64,000 nucleotides of DNA, from positions 5,310,976-5,374,975 of the forward strand of contig NC_134527.1 in the NCBI RefSeq assembly GCF_027942865.1, read 5' to 3'. Source of the stretch: Odontesthes bonariensis (Eukaryota; Chordata; Actinopteri; Atheriniformes; Atherinopsidae). Below, piece by piece: positions 51,561 to 64,000 of the stretch. Every line of letters begins with the position of its first letter. Position 1 is the stretch's first letter. Made by a program: the position numbers and the translations under genes. Below the pieces are notes generated by a model. That model did not search any database. It was given only the letters and a program-made list of their open reading frames with translations, and was not told the DNA's origin.

Positions 51561-53719
51561 GTATAGTTGTGCTTGTTGCCCCGCTTCCCCCTCCCTACAC
51601 CCGTAGTTCAGTTAAATTCCTTTGCCGGTGAAATACGATACACGCTATAAAAAAAAAAATTAAAGATGAACTTGACTGACAACATTGTTTTCTTCTCAGT
51701 ATTTTGTAGAGTTTATTAACATTGCTTCTCTTTGCAGTGATAGACATGTAGGGGGGAAATCTGACAAACAACAGCAACAGAAAGCCCCACTCTGAAATTA
51801 TGAGGGCAGTTTTTCACATCTTGGCTCGACAGCCAGAACAAATGTCCAATGAGTGGAGAAGGCAATTGGGTGATTAGCCAATAATGGGGGAAAAAAGAAT
51901 GAAGTTGCAGCCCTATTTAAGTTGTAAGATTGAGAAATCAATCAACAAGTTAAGGAATAAAAGGTAAATTGTTTTTTTTAAGTGAAATATAGATCTGTGT
52001 GTCTTCTCACATAGATCCAGGCATGCACACCAGTACATCTTTACGCAGGGCATTTAGTTTTACAGCCATCTCTTTCTGGCAAACACACCTTTTATGTGTC
52101 TGATTTCAAAGATCTCGTTGAACCCCACACATTGTCTGAGGCTGATGTTGTGAATTTTGAAATATCCTACAGCTACAGAGGCCCTGGTGTTGATTTCATT
52201 GTTAAAAAGAACATGCAAAACGTACCACTTCCTGTGCGGCAGCTCTGGTTTGTTGGTGGAGTATGCTGCTGCGATTTCACCAGCTGGTTTGGTATTCGGT
52301 TGGCTGGAAAACAAACGAAAAACACCAGTACAGACGTAACTGGAAGAGTATTTAAAACTGGAACAGCAGTCTTGGTTTTAAATGAGCATCAGCTGCATTT
52401 TCCAGATAGATGGCACCTCCAGCAGACAAGTAGGCCTTTTTTTCTTGGCTTGGCCTTATAGTGTTGAGGTGTTTCTCATTTTCTGCTTATTGAATGTACA
52501 GAATGTATGTTTTTTTTAGAGTGTGCATTCAGACAGGAAGCACAGCAGGAAAACCGCCTCGGTTGAATATTGAGAATATCTTTGGCTTCCTGCAGTCCAA
52601 TTACTATATATTGTTGAGAGGAAATTGCCATTATTGGTCCTATGACCGACAACACCCGGCTGATGTCATATTCTGGCCCAACTCACCAACGACTGCATGC
52701 AGTGTTTGCTCTGATTTTCTGTTGTGCTCATATTTCTCTGCTGCTTCTTTCAGGATGCTGGTCCACTCGCCGATATTATTTTCTCCCTTTGTCGTATTCC
52801 GTTTAGAAATGATTTCTCAAATCATCCTTTTGCTTAGTGTTAGTTTCATTGCTGTTGTTTGTTTTTGAGACGCTGTAAATGAGCATTTTATTTTAGAGAT
52901 TGCTGCTGACTTACTGTCTCCAGCCCTTCCTGTCTTGTGTGTTTTCCAGCCTGTAGTTTGAGCAGGTCACTGTTTTGGTGGGCTTTAATGTCAGTTTGTG
53001 ATGATGGCAATCAATCTATTGGATTGTTAACACGCTTTTAGTCTACTATCTTGTTAGAGCGTAGCTTTTTGGGGGAATATGAAAGCTTGACTGCTTTGGT
53101 CGGTTTTCCTTCGCTCTGTGTGGGGTGAGATGAATGCAGATAGCTACATTATGCTCCTATGAATCCTGCTTTTGTTGCTTGCTTTTACAAAACCACCACA
53201 GTGAACCAAGTGGTGAAAGCCTTTTTCTTTTTCATTTTTTATATATAGGATTATGGACATATTTCTCTGCAATTTTACACAATTTATTAATGTTCCTAAA
53301 ATGCCTGACATCCTTGGATATAGCTGTTAGAGGAAAAAAAACAACATTATGCCCTTGGTGCAGGCCGCTGGGAGTCCGGAAGTGTGGCTTAACTGTGAGA
53401 GCCTGTCTCGCTATGGCAACCATCACACGTGCAGTGGCCTTCTGTAGCAGATGAGGGAAAAGGGAAGAGACCCAGGTGGACCTGCACTGAAGCTCTGGGG
53501 AGTCGCACGCCACCGCAGACTCACCTGGCAGGATTATCCCCAGAGTGAACACAGTTTTAAAAACAAAAGGAAAAAAGATGTCCTCGAGACATTTCTGGTA
53601 AAGGCCCCCTTGGAAAGTCCAGCCAGCTTGCTGGGCTTAAACACACATTCCACAACAACCAGCTAACTGAATTTCAGTCATAGCTCTAGCAAAGATCCAA
53701 ACCAAGAAATGGTGATTAT

Positions 53720-55200
53720 ATGTCCATTAACCTCTCCTCCCTCCGGACCCACAAGCTCTTAACCCTTATCTCTAAGGCTGTGCCCAGATATTCCCTGAAA
53801 GAACTCATCTTAGCTGCTTTTATTCTTGATTCATTCTTTCAGTCACTATCCAAACCTCGTGCCCATAGGTTATGTTTGGAACGGAGATGGACCAAATGGA
53901 AAGCTTCGCCTTTTGGCTCAGCTCCCTCATTACTGCAATGGACCGATGCAGCACCCTCGTCACCACTCACAAAGCCCCAACCCATCTGTACATGTCCCAC
54001 TCCAACTTGCCATTACTTGTGAATTAGATCACGAGACAGCAGAAACTCCTCTGCTTCAGGCAGGGACCCATCTTCAACCCGAAGGGAGGAGCACTCCACA
54101 CTTTTCCGGTTGAGAACCATGGCCTACTCAGTCTTGGAGGGGCCAACTTTTATCCCAGCCACTGCACACTTGGTTTCAAACTGCTCCAGTGCACACTGAA
54201 GGTCATGGCTTGAAGAAGCCAACAGAACCTCATCATCCGCAAAGAGCAGAGATGTAACAACGAGGTACCCAAACCAGAAACCCTTCTTCCACCACTGTGG
54301 CTTCTTACATCCCTAGTGTCTAACAGTTGATCATCTGTTTGCTGCCACGACAGGCACAGATGGCCCTCTGACTATAGCTCTTGTCCCTGACCTCCCTTTG
54401 TGCTCTGAGGTGCAGGTTGAAGATCTACAGGACAAAGGCTTCCACCAGAAGTTCCTAGTTCACCCTCTCAATTTGTTTGGGTTTATCAGGTCTGTCCGGC
54501 AGTCTTTTTTGCCATTGGATCCAACTCCTCACAGCCCTGCCTCTCTCTTCACCAAAGTGTTTAAGCTATATATGGCCACAGGTCTGATGATACAACTATG
54601 AAATCAACCAGCAACCTTTGGCCTTAGGTGGCCAGGTACCTATGAACCACCTTATGCTGACACATGGTGTTTGTTACGGACAATCCATTCCTCGCACAGA
54701 ACTAAAATAACAAAACAACATTTAGGTTCAGATCAGAGAGGCTGTTTTTTTCCAGTCATGCTCCTCCAGGTGACTCTGTCACTACCCACTTGAGCATTGA
54801 AGTCACCCAAGAGAACAATTGAAATCCCAGTTGGCACCTCCTCCAGGACACCACCCAGGGACTCTAAGAAAGTTGGGTAATCAGCACTGCTGATTGGTGC
54901 ATAAGCTCATGCCACAGTCTGAGCCTTTCCTCCTGCAACTCACAACCCTGTTGCTCACCAGGGGAAACTCCAACACAAAGGCCAAGGTGAAGAGGTACTT
55001 TGGCAGATACGAGTCTACCAACACCCACCTGTTCGCTTTCTCCCAGGGCAACTTCAAAGTATGATAGAGTCCAACTGCTTGCCAGGAGTTTGGTTCCAGA
55101 GGCCAGTTGGAGGTGAGCCGTACTACATCTAGGTGGTACTGCTCCACCTCACACACCAACTCAGACTCCTTCCCCGCCATCAAGCTGACGTTTAATGTCC
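53720..55200 (-). pseudogene. Decayed LINE with endonuclease and reverse-transcriptase remnants, minus strand
   Basis: On the minus strand the order is endonuclease then RT. ELVCEVEQYHLDVVRLTS lies near 55150. [18 protein letters not shown] follows, with the GDFN endonuclease motif at 54796-54807. SLLFADDEVLLASSSHDL carries the catalytic FADD of RT at 54232-54243, and AAKMSSFREYLG lies near 53810. Only about 550 bp separate GDFN from FADD, so most of the RT palm is deleted. Frames are broken by stops and shifts. Confidence 0.8.
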
Positions 55201-55601
55201 CATGAGTCAGTTTGTGACACCAGAGATTGGCATGTTCAAGACCTCACACTGCACCCAACCTTGATGTTTCTCCCTGCAGGTGGTGAGCCCACGGGGAGTT
55301 GGCATCCTGTGGCATTATTGGGCCGAGGCTGGGCCGTCAGGTGCTCGCTGTGATAAATCTGCTATAAAATCCACTTCCTCTCCTCTTCCTACGAGTTTAT
55401 AGAAAAAACAAAACAAAACTAGGCCTACTAAAAATGAAAGCCAAAATCTACGGAGCTAGCTAATACACTGTGTGACATGCTAGCTGCTTTGCTCAGCTGA
55501 TTTGTTAAAGCGCTACACACGTCTAAGTCAAGCGCCAAGGCGAGCTGGAAAGCGCCACCGTGGCAAAAATTAAACCTAATCACAATTTAAAATCTGATTG
55601 G

Positions 55602-56114
55602 TTAAAGTGTATAACATTCAACTGAGCTTTTGAAGGCCTTATGGATGATAACGACACTGATGTTGGATGAGAAGGCCTTACTCGCAGTCTCCGCTCTTAA
55701 TTCATCCCAAAGGTGTTCTATCGGGTTGAGGTCAGGACTCTGTGCCGGCCAGTCAGGTTCTTCCACACCAGACTCGCTCATCCATGTCTTTATGGATCTT
55801 GCTTCGTGCACTGGTGCGCAGTCCTGTTGGAACAGGAAGATACCATCCTCAAACTGTTTCCACAAAGTTGGCAGCATGAAATCGTCCAAAATCTCTTGGG
55901 ATGCTGAAGGATTCAGAGGTCCTTTCACTGGAACTAAGGGGTCAAGCGCAGCTCCTGAAAAACAACCCCACACCATGATCCCCCCTCCACCAAACTTTAC
56001 ACTTGGTACAATGCAGTCAGACAAGTACCGTTCCCCTGGCAACCGCCACACCCAGACTTGTCCATCAGATTGCCAGGAATTCACTGAGCTCCTGAGAGTG
56101 ACCAATTCTTTCAC
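55602..56114 (-). pseudogene. Tc1-like transposase, N-terminal part deleted
   Basis: A 170-codon frame on the minus strand retains the catalytic half: [26 protein letters not shown] (second Asp of the DDE triad) and [14 protein letters not shown] (third acidic residue). The paired DNA-binding domain and the first catalytic region are missing. The 5' leader with the terminal repeat (ATATAGTGCCAAAAGTATTC, near 56240) is joined directly to the second half, so the copy is an internal-deletion derivative and inactive as a transposase. Confidence 0.85.
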
Positions 56115-58760
56115 AAATGTTTGTAGAAGAATTTTCTAGAAGCATGACTAGGTGCTTGGATTTATACGCCTGTGGCTATGGAAGTGACTGGAACACCTGG
56201 AATTATTGGATGCGTGAGTGAATACTTTTGGCACTATATAATTCTTTTGACCATCTATAGTCCAGCAAAGAAGGTCAGAGAAATAACAGTTTGGTCTTTG
56301 CATTTCTTTGGCATTCGCCAGTGGTTGGTCTGCCAAAACCATGGCGTTACACATTAGCTGTTGTTGGGATAGCCCCAGCTTGGCATTACATTTATTTTCA
56401 ATGTACCTTTTTTGGCTTTCAATGTTAATTAAAAAAATAGATAATTGAGTTCAAAAGATAATTTTTTTACATTGGGTTTTGCAGTGATGGTCTTTATGGT
56501 TTTTATTCTTGTGTTCTAAATCGAACTTTTTAGCTAAGATGACAAAAAGAGACTTGTGCTCAATCCCATTTGATCTGTTACCCCTGCCTCTTGATTTGCA
56601 GTTTCCCTTTGCCCACTGAAACGTATTACAAGCCGAAGTGGTTGAAATATTTTTGAATAATTTTTCTGCCAAAATGGGACACCTTTGCATGAAGGTGTTG
56701 CGATCTTTATTACGTCAGCAAAAGGTATCCTTTTGTATCCAGCAAATTGGGGAAATATAAAGGCAACGAAAACATCCTCAACTCCTTGGAATAAGGTTTC
56801 AGTTTTTATGTATCATAGAATGGAAACCAATTTTGTTGTAGTTAGCCTCAAGCACAACATAAGACAACAGGATTTGTCTGTACGAAGTAGAAGCTTTACT
56901 GTAAAGTTGTTTACTCCTCTTTTGTGTGGGTTGGGATTTAGATTGGCTGACCATCCTCTGCTGCCCTCAGTTGCTTCCTTGAAGGCTTCCCAAATTGAGG
57001 GGACTTTCTTTGATGGAGGCTATGGTTGGATTGGACCAACTGTTGCTTATGCGAGAAAAGAGTGGCAGTTAAAAATTCCAAGGCCTGGCTTCGTTCTTAC
57101 CCAGACAAACTTGTATCCCTAATCAACCCCTCATTTTGTACTGAATGAAACAGTTTGTGCCAAGAAGGACTATGTATGACATGTTTTTTACAATACTGAT
57201 AATAGCATTGCATTGCGAAAGAGTGTGACTCTTCATCCAGCACATTGAAGAAAGTGCCACGTTCCACCATGATAATACCCAACCATAGATGGCTATATTT
57301 GGTGAAAATATGTTGCAGTAAACAATATTGAGCTTTTTACTTGGCTTACCATCAGTCCAGAAATAAACCCCCTCAAAAAACTCTGGGACTCAAAGAGTAG
57401 GCAACCCCAGCCAGTCAACTTTCAGAAGCAGACAACATTTCTTTTCTATCAGGACATGTATCCTGGCGTAATTTGATGTTCCCTTTGTTTGTCCCATTTT
57501 TGTTTTTTGTAAAAAACAAAACAAACATGCTCTCATAATCTCCATTGCTTGCTGTTGCAAGGTAAAAGTTGAAAAAATTTACCTGCTTGAAGTGATTTTT
57601 GCCACATGTCCAACACTGTATTTGTTACTTTTTTATCCCTGGATGTTTATTCCTGATTGGGACAACTACCTCTTCTACTATGCGTTAGCACTATGGGCTA
57701 CGAGCAATGTAGCCTACATTGCTATACGTTAGCCATCTCCATCCTGAATTAGAAAAGATTCTACAAAAAGGTTGCAGTCATGTCGCGAGCCTCACAATAG
57801 CGTCACTCCTAAGGAAGGGGTTAATAATGATGATTCCTCAGTTGGGGGAAAAAGGCATCGGTCTCTGCAAGGTGATGGCTTAAAATCACCTGTCCACATC
57901 TTCTTAAACTGATGAAATATCTTCATCTCCACTGGTCTTTGACAGTCCATGGGGCCCCCTGCAAGGCCATATGCATGAGTATACATGAGCCATGTGCCTA
58001 GATCAACCTCACTTTTAAAAGTTTGGGACAAAAACATCAGATAAAGGAAATTATGAGAAGAAGAACAACAATAACAACAACAACATCAGGGATGCTTGTT
58101 TTAGGAGAGAGGCTAAACCGATTCCTCATTGAAAGTATACAAGGACACAGATCTGTTAATTCTCTGGTGATAAATCATGTCAATGCACATTTTCCTACCT
58201 TTTAAAAGAAAAGAAAAAAATTTGAATAGATCATTGGCAAAGCATCTTGCTAGCATGTTATTGCTAGTCATCAGACTTGATTGATTAATGTGCACACAAG
58301 GAAAGCTTAACCTCAGCTCAGATTGTTGTAATAATTGAACTGCTTGCAGGTCTGTGAAGCCCCAGCCTGTTGGCCCATGTGGAAACCATGAATTGATCTT
58401 CAGATAGAAAGTTGGTTCACTTGCCAGCACATTGTTGTGGTGACTGAAATTAGCCACAGCTTGCTCAAATAGTTGAAATAGAAGAGCGATAAAGTCGCTA
58501 ACTTGGAAGCATGAAAGAGAAGTTATGAAAAGGTTTGCTTCCTGACACCCAGGGAGAATGGCCACGTGTCTGTGGAGTGACGGAGAGGAGGGATTCAAAG
58601 GAGGGTTTTTAGCTGTTTTCACACAGGAGAACCAGAGATGGTCTTTTTCTGAAGTTTCTGTTCACACAGGCATATCATAGCAGGGGGGGTTTCTGCTGGA
58701 GATGTGCTCTCCCCAGCTGGAAATGCGCAGAATGGGGTGCATTGGAACAGTTGTCCAGTG

Positions 58761-59264
58761 GAGCGGTCCCCAACCGTTTTTGCGCCACGGACCAGTTTAA
58801 TGTCAGACAATATTTTCATGGACCGGACTTTAAGGCGAGAGCCGGTCGCCACATATGAAGCAGAGCGGGCTTGATGCGTGGGAATCACATGTCACGATAA
58901 ATCCATATTTTAAGTAGGCCTCCTGGTGTTGTTTATTAAATGCAGCTTTCTTTTTCTTGGTGGTCATAGGCTCTTCTTCTGTCTCCTCACTGCTGGGCCT
59001 TTTTCCCTTTGCAAATAAACTTTCCAAAGATGTCTGCTTTGTACTCATTTTGCTAGCTTGTGGGTTTAATATTAGCGTTAATGTATCATGTGACCGAGAC
59101 AAGCATTTTGACACGTGTCAAGAGTGAGTCATAGACGGATGTAATGGAGAGAATTCGGTCATTTTTCAAAATAAAACATTGTTCAGACTCGTATAATAAA
59201 TAAAACGGAAATAATGTAAGTTATATATTCTTTATATATGGGGCCCGGGGGTTGGAGACCGCTG
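58761..59264. mobile_element. hAT-type element (504 bp) with 7-of-8 matching TSD
   Basis: Ends GAGCGGTCCCCAACC and GGTTGGAGACCGCTG are inverted repeats. Flanks GTCCAGTG (58753-58760) and GTCTAGTG (59265-59272) form an 8-bp duplication with one change. The minus-strand frame 58830-59114 (YLKYGFIVTCDSHASSPLCF, then ICGDRL) resembles the N-terminus of ZBED/SCAND3-like hAT transposases; the catalytic part is absent. Confidence 0.8.
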
Positions 59265-61071
59265 GTCTAGTGCATGCAGGAGGCAGCATATGGTGCAGAA
59301 ATTTCACAGTGGAAATTGTATTTATTGCTATGACACGTTGAAAGTAGCAGATGAGGCTCTGTATTACATTTGAGTACCACATGTATCTGTATGTATCCAC
59401 AATAGTGGCACATGCACGCTTGCACAGCAGCAGCAAATGCTCCAGGATTTTTGCTGACATGTTCCTGCACTGTTTCACCAGGTGATGATTTGGAGATCTT
59501 ACTTGGCTGGGGTGGAAAATCTCAGCAAGAAGTCTGGAGCGAATGTTTTCACACGCCACTGCTCTGGAAAATATCTAGAACATCTCAGGACTCCAGTGCG
59601 TGCTGTAGTTTTACACCAAGACACCGGTTATCTAACCCAACTTCACACAGCATCAATATAAACTGCATTGACTAAATTTATATTGGGATTACCCTTGATA
59701 CCGCTATACCGATCTGTGACACAACCAGTTAAATCTGTACGATACAGCCCATGCTGGCATCACTATCTCTGTAAAACGTTGCTTTTTTTTCCCCCTTTAG
59801 CTTGTCTTGAGGCTAAAGTTGGCTTCGAATTTGTTGCTGTTGGGATTGAAATAACAGTCTACTGCCGTGAATCAGAAACCAACTTCGGCATTGTTCAGCG
59901 ACAGAGCCTTAGCTCTGAACCCGATCAGATACTTGAGATTTCAGGCTGGACCAAAAGTTGCAGAAAAACACGAACGTCGTTGTTTTAAAGGCATTCGCTC
60001 TGCAAAACGCCAGGTCTGTTTGCCCGGATGTGTGCAAAGTCTTGGAATGCTTTTCCGTTTGTTTTGCTTTGTCCGTGACTTCAAATGTCTGATTCATCTC
60101 TTTTGTCGTGCACGTTTAGATGTGATATCGTGATACACAGCCCATTTTTTTTAGAGTGCTAATTGAGGTTTAGAAGGACTCAACGATGACTTGAACAGAA
60201 ATACAGTTCTCCTTTTTCTCTTACAGAGTCCTGCTTTTTCAGGCCTTAGGAATGAAAACAGATCCACTGATTATTACAATAAGAAAGAAATGATTTAACC
60301 CCTTACACTGATGCTTCATGAAGTTAACCCTCACACTGCACTCTCTCTTCTGCTCTTTTTCTGTAGTCATTCTTGGATGTATTTTCTGTGTTTTTCTTTA
60401 ATGGCAAGTGTGGCTCTTATTTTGGTGGTTTCATATTCTTTGTTTGGTTTTCTCTTTTGCCCGAGGCTTAGGTAAAGAATACAAAAGACTCCTGTTGGGA
60501 AGTTTAGATATCAGATTGATGTCTGCCTTGGAAACCTGGTTGGTCTGGGGCCTTTTTCTTTTCTTCTTCTACCTTTTTCTTTCTCACACGATGCTCCTGA
60601 ACTAGTTGTGCATCCGCAGCGACTGTTAGGCCCCATTTTCCTGAAAAAACGTGATGCTAAAAATGCATAAAATGCATAAAATGAACCTGTCTGATATGAA
60701 TATTATTAATGTGAGATAAAAACACACCTTTTCCAAAGAAGATGCCAGATTTTTACCAACATTTCTCCCTCCTTGTTGAGTATAAGCATTCGCATGGTGA
60801 CTTGGTTCCAGTGGATACCTTCAGTGGAACGAAATGGAGGGTTGTTACCGTTTGAACTAACTGAGCATGCTCTGTGGAGACCCTCTGAAGAAGAGGACCG
60901 ACAGAGGGAGCCATCAGGTCACATGACCAGCGAAGTGAATGTGCATACGGGGAAAGAAAAGGAATAGAGGAGCAATCTGTTCGGCACATTCTCGCTGTCC
61001 TCCCCCTTCCCTTTCCCTCTCTCGCGCTCCCTCTCTCAGTCACTCCCTCTCTGACGCCTTCTTCTTCTCAA

Positions 61072-61095
61072 TGGAGGCCATGAGAAGAAAGCAGG
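61072..61095 (+). other. Possible alternative first exon (MEAMRRKQ)
   Basis: ATGGAGGCCATGAGAAGAAAG and CAG run straight into a donor-like gtatga, after a CT-rich stretch at 60999-61060 containing ctcgcg. This could be a small alternative start exon or chance. No similarity is recognised. Confidence 0.15.
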
Positions 61096-64000
61096 TATGA
61101 TGCTTCCCTGAGGCACACAAGGCAAAAAGACACGTTAACTTCATGCTCTTCACCAATAATTGGCTTTTAATGGTCTGAGCAGATGTAGAATCTTGCTTCC
61201 CTGCTCGTTTTAGCCTCTTTTTTTTCTCAGCAGTACTATCAGTTGGTTTGAGTTCTTGCTCTGCTCTCTTTGAGATGGTTTCCCAGTTTGTGAAATGCAC
61301 TTCTCAGCAACTGAATGCTCTTGGTTCTTGAAATGGAAGGGCTAATGTTTGTGTGGTAGCAGTATGGTATATTGGATCCTGTTTTTGGAGAGGGATTCTC
61401 ATGATTTGCCTGAATTTTATAGTATTTGCTGCATGTCTTTAACCCGATTCAGGAAGACGGGGATCTCTTGAAGCAATCCTGATTTTTATATCTTTTTCTA
61501 ATTCAATTCAATTGCAGCCTGGTGTCTGTTATGCCTTTTTCTTTAATGTCATCTTTCTTTGCTCTCTCAGTGGCCTGTATGTAACGAGCTCCCCTGGGCA
61601 GGTGATGTATGTGCAGCCCAGGCTCCATGATCAGGAATCTATGTGAAGATGAGGCTGCTTTCCTTGTTTATCAATTCGTAGGAGGAATATTATCCTGTAA
61701 TGTAATGGATTTGACTAATCCTCAATACTTGAGTTTACCTTGATTGTTTTGGCATATTCATTCAAATCATTTCACACTCCTAACAAGTGGGTTGAATCTA
61801 TCAAAACTTATTTGCATTCCTATTTCCACATTGTTTTCTACTAGAAGTTTGTAACTAGGTTAATGGATTAAAGGTACTATGAAATCAAGGGGGGGAGGGA
61901 CGATGACACGACAGACTGGAGTCTAATGTTTCCTTCGAACGTTTGCCCCAACGATGATGTTGTGGCAGAGAAAAGAGTTGCAGGATCAGTTTCAGGGGTG
62001 ATCTGTTAGACAAAATGAATATCCATGTGTTGCATTTCTATGGAGAGCAAGGAGATGATTTCCTCTGTATTTCTATTAGCTTTAAAAACTAAAAAAGGGT
62101 TTTATGATTGAATGTCGTTGGGGTGTTGGCTCCTGGTTGCTTGTCCCTGGCAGCACAAAAGCTGATTGTGTGATGTGTGTATGCTTTGTGCTTAGGTAAC
62201 TCCGTCTTGTTTTCAGGTCTCTTGGAACAGATCTAAAGATAGGTCACATCAGTATGAACGCCCAGGCCTTCACATACCTAGAGACGGTGAAAGTCTGAAC
62301 CACTAATGTCCTTTAGAGCATTTAGGAGCAGAAAACTGCAGGAAGCATGTTAGCATTTTTAACAAAATGGCTCCAATCTGGATTTTTATTCTGAACCATT
62401 TTGGGCCTCAGTGTTTACAGCCATGGCTGAAGCTCTGGCCTAATTTAACATCTTTTCATGTTTAAGGAGCCATTTAAGACCCCCGATCAGCTCTCATAGC
62501 TTTGGGTTCAGATTTGGAGCTTTGTTCAGCAGCCTCCATGTCCCTATCCACAAGCTTCCAGACCCCTCCAGTCCCCATCTAGTGGAAAACTGCTGCAATG
62601 GCCGCGTCATGTCAGTAAACACTCTGGTTGCGAAATGGCGGAGATCTGCAGACAACCTTCTCTGTCTCCCTTCCCCCCCCTCTCCTTTCTGTCTTCAGTG
62701 TGTATGTTCCACTTTCCACCACTAGGGGGAGAGAAGAGGCCAGTGTTTTGTGTTTTTCCAACTGACTTCTTATCCGTGAAAAGAGGAAACTGAGGGGTTC
62801 TTCCTCTCCTCGCCCACACGTGTTCCTTCTTGCAGGTTCAAAGACTGTCCCAGAGTAGATGATCTTTGGGAAACACCCTCAGTTTCCCCCCCAAAGACCA
62901 AAAAGAGAAGTTGTTGGGTGAACCTTGTTGCTGTTTGAGAAGGTGCTTCTTTGTATTTGGCATAGAGACTCAGGAGCACATGCTTGACGAATGATTTGGG
63001 GAAATCTGTCCTGATGGTTCTTTAAGTTGGGGCGTCTGGTAAATCTGAGGAGCCATTGAAGAGTCACTTGCTCAATAAGTTTGTTAAAGTGGAGCTTTCA
63101 GTGGTCTGTCTTTTTTAGGTCCTTTGATTGCGCTAGTTTGAGGAAAAAGAACAGTTTTATCTCCTTTCTTGAGAAAATCAGACTCAGTACCGGCTTTTTA
63201 TTTGCCCCAGTCAGCACACGTGTCTGCATACAGACCTTTATTCTGTCTGCAATGAGCCTATTCCGAGGGTTGAGTGTGTATGTTTTTCCCGAGTGCTTCT
63301 TATGATGGTTTTCAAGGATAAACTAATATAGATCTGCTTTCATATGGATATTTCAGCTGAAAAGCTCCCTAAGATTGAAGGGTTTGTTGCAAAAAGGATT
63401 GCTGGTGTGGATTGATGATGTCTCCAAGGCCTCTTTCTTTTTTTTTTTTTTTATCCTTTGGAGTTGTTTTCCCAGAAGGCTGACGGTGTGCTCAGGAGGA
63501 GGAAGCAGTTTAGCGTTTCCTTGTTTTGCCCTAAAGGTGATTGATGGGTGGTTGGGGTTTCTTTTTTTAAGCTGTGGCTTCTACCGCTGTGCTGAGTGGC
63601 TTCGAAAGAAAGTTGACAGACGGTGACAGTGCACAGAGGTTGACCCTTTTCTTGGCTTGGTTCTGCAGTCTTTCTCATAAGGAAATAACTGAAAAAGCCC
63701 AAAGAAATGTAGTCATTTATTTCTTTTTTTACAGAATAAGGTTTCTCCATTGATATTTCCCCTTTTTGCTGGAAGAGAAAAGCAACAAACCCTATTGTTT
63801 AACAAGTTAAATGTGTGTGTGTGGGACCGACAACATTGTTTTTGGAGAAAAACATCAATGAATTGAGAAATTGCTTTAGTACTGAATTTGTAAATTGAGC
63901 ATCTTTTGGTGCAAATCTCGTCCTTGAGCTTTGGGAACTCAGTAGAGACATTTTACTAACTGAGCAATTAATTTAATACAGTTTCCATAGATAAACACAA

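Larger units (their letters stand above)
50017..64000 (+). other. Putative first intron or intergenic region to the right edge
   Basis: Apart from the mobile elements listed, no recognisable exon was found. Blocks where I see nothing identifiable are about 50020-51460, 51560-53700, 56360-58750 and 59275-64000. Within them three longer frames (52096-52458 plus, 56685-57119 plus, 58113-58622 minus) have no family features and no matching splice sites that I could confirm. Confidence 0.4.

Noticed and set aside
62719-62732. CTCF-like CCACTAGGGGGAGA
   Set aside because: The core is good but the GCRC end is replaced; listed here rather than as a site because one isolated imperfect motif is weak evidence.

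Overview
This window is nuclear DNA from a ray-finned (teleost, probably percomorph) fish. It holds compact vertebrate genes with GT-AG introns and no viral or bacterial coding blocks. The intergenic DNA is packed with fish repeats: hAT-like MITEs, Tc1-like elements, a tRNA-derived SINE, 5'-truncated LINEs and (TG)n/(AT)n microsatellites. Four genes can be identified by protein similarity and exon structure. A fifth is suggested only by a candidate first exon.

Layout. (1) 295-6368, minus strand: alad (porphobilinogen synthase, heme synthesis), 10 coding exons for 312 codons plus one base. The last exon, about 18 codons, lies beyond the left edge. (2) 8321-8737, plus: tmem203, an intronless coding region of 138 aa, head-to-head with alad across a TCTCGCGA-containing promoter. 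(3) 11402-36323, plus: tprn (taperin), four coding exons, 813 aa, with a 20.9-kb first intron full of nested repeats and a 3' UTR of about 3.8 kb. (4) 40313-44521, minus: ssna1, three coding exons, 114 aa, tail-to-tail with tprn with poly(A) signals only about 60 bp apart. The tmem203/tprn/ssna1 neighbourhood is also found in the human 9q34.3 gene cluster (established knowledge), so this is conserved synteny. (5) 49996-50016, plus: a seven-codon candidate first exon with CRE and GC-box elements, opening a first intron that would run to the right edge. By position, length and phase it could be the start of ehmt1, but this is unproven.

Between genes nearly everything recognisable is mobile DNA. 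Several insertions can be read precisely from target-site duplications: a 1,061-bp hAT element in an alad intron (8-bp TSD), a 5'-truncated L1 with a 16-bp TSD in ssna1 intron 1, a minus-strand L1 stub with a 9-bp TSD, and a LINE tail with a 7-bp TSD inside an older LINE. Multi-copy families include a 616-632-bp MITE (four copies), a TTAA-flanked hairpin MITE (four copies), a hAT element carrying a SINE (two copies) and a long-hairpin repeat, one copy of which sits in the tprn 3' UTR.

No prokaryote-style system, CRISPR array or new protein-coding system was found. The most interesting signals are a tandem splice acceptor in tprn that decides whether the PP1-docking KISF motif is formed, a convergent pair of CTCF-like sites flanking tprn and ssna1, and transcribed inverted repeats. 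All identifications rest on reading the sequence and on remembered family features; no database search was run.
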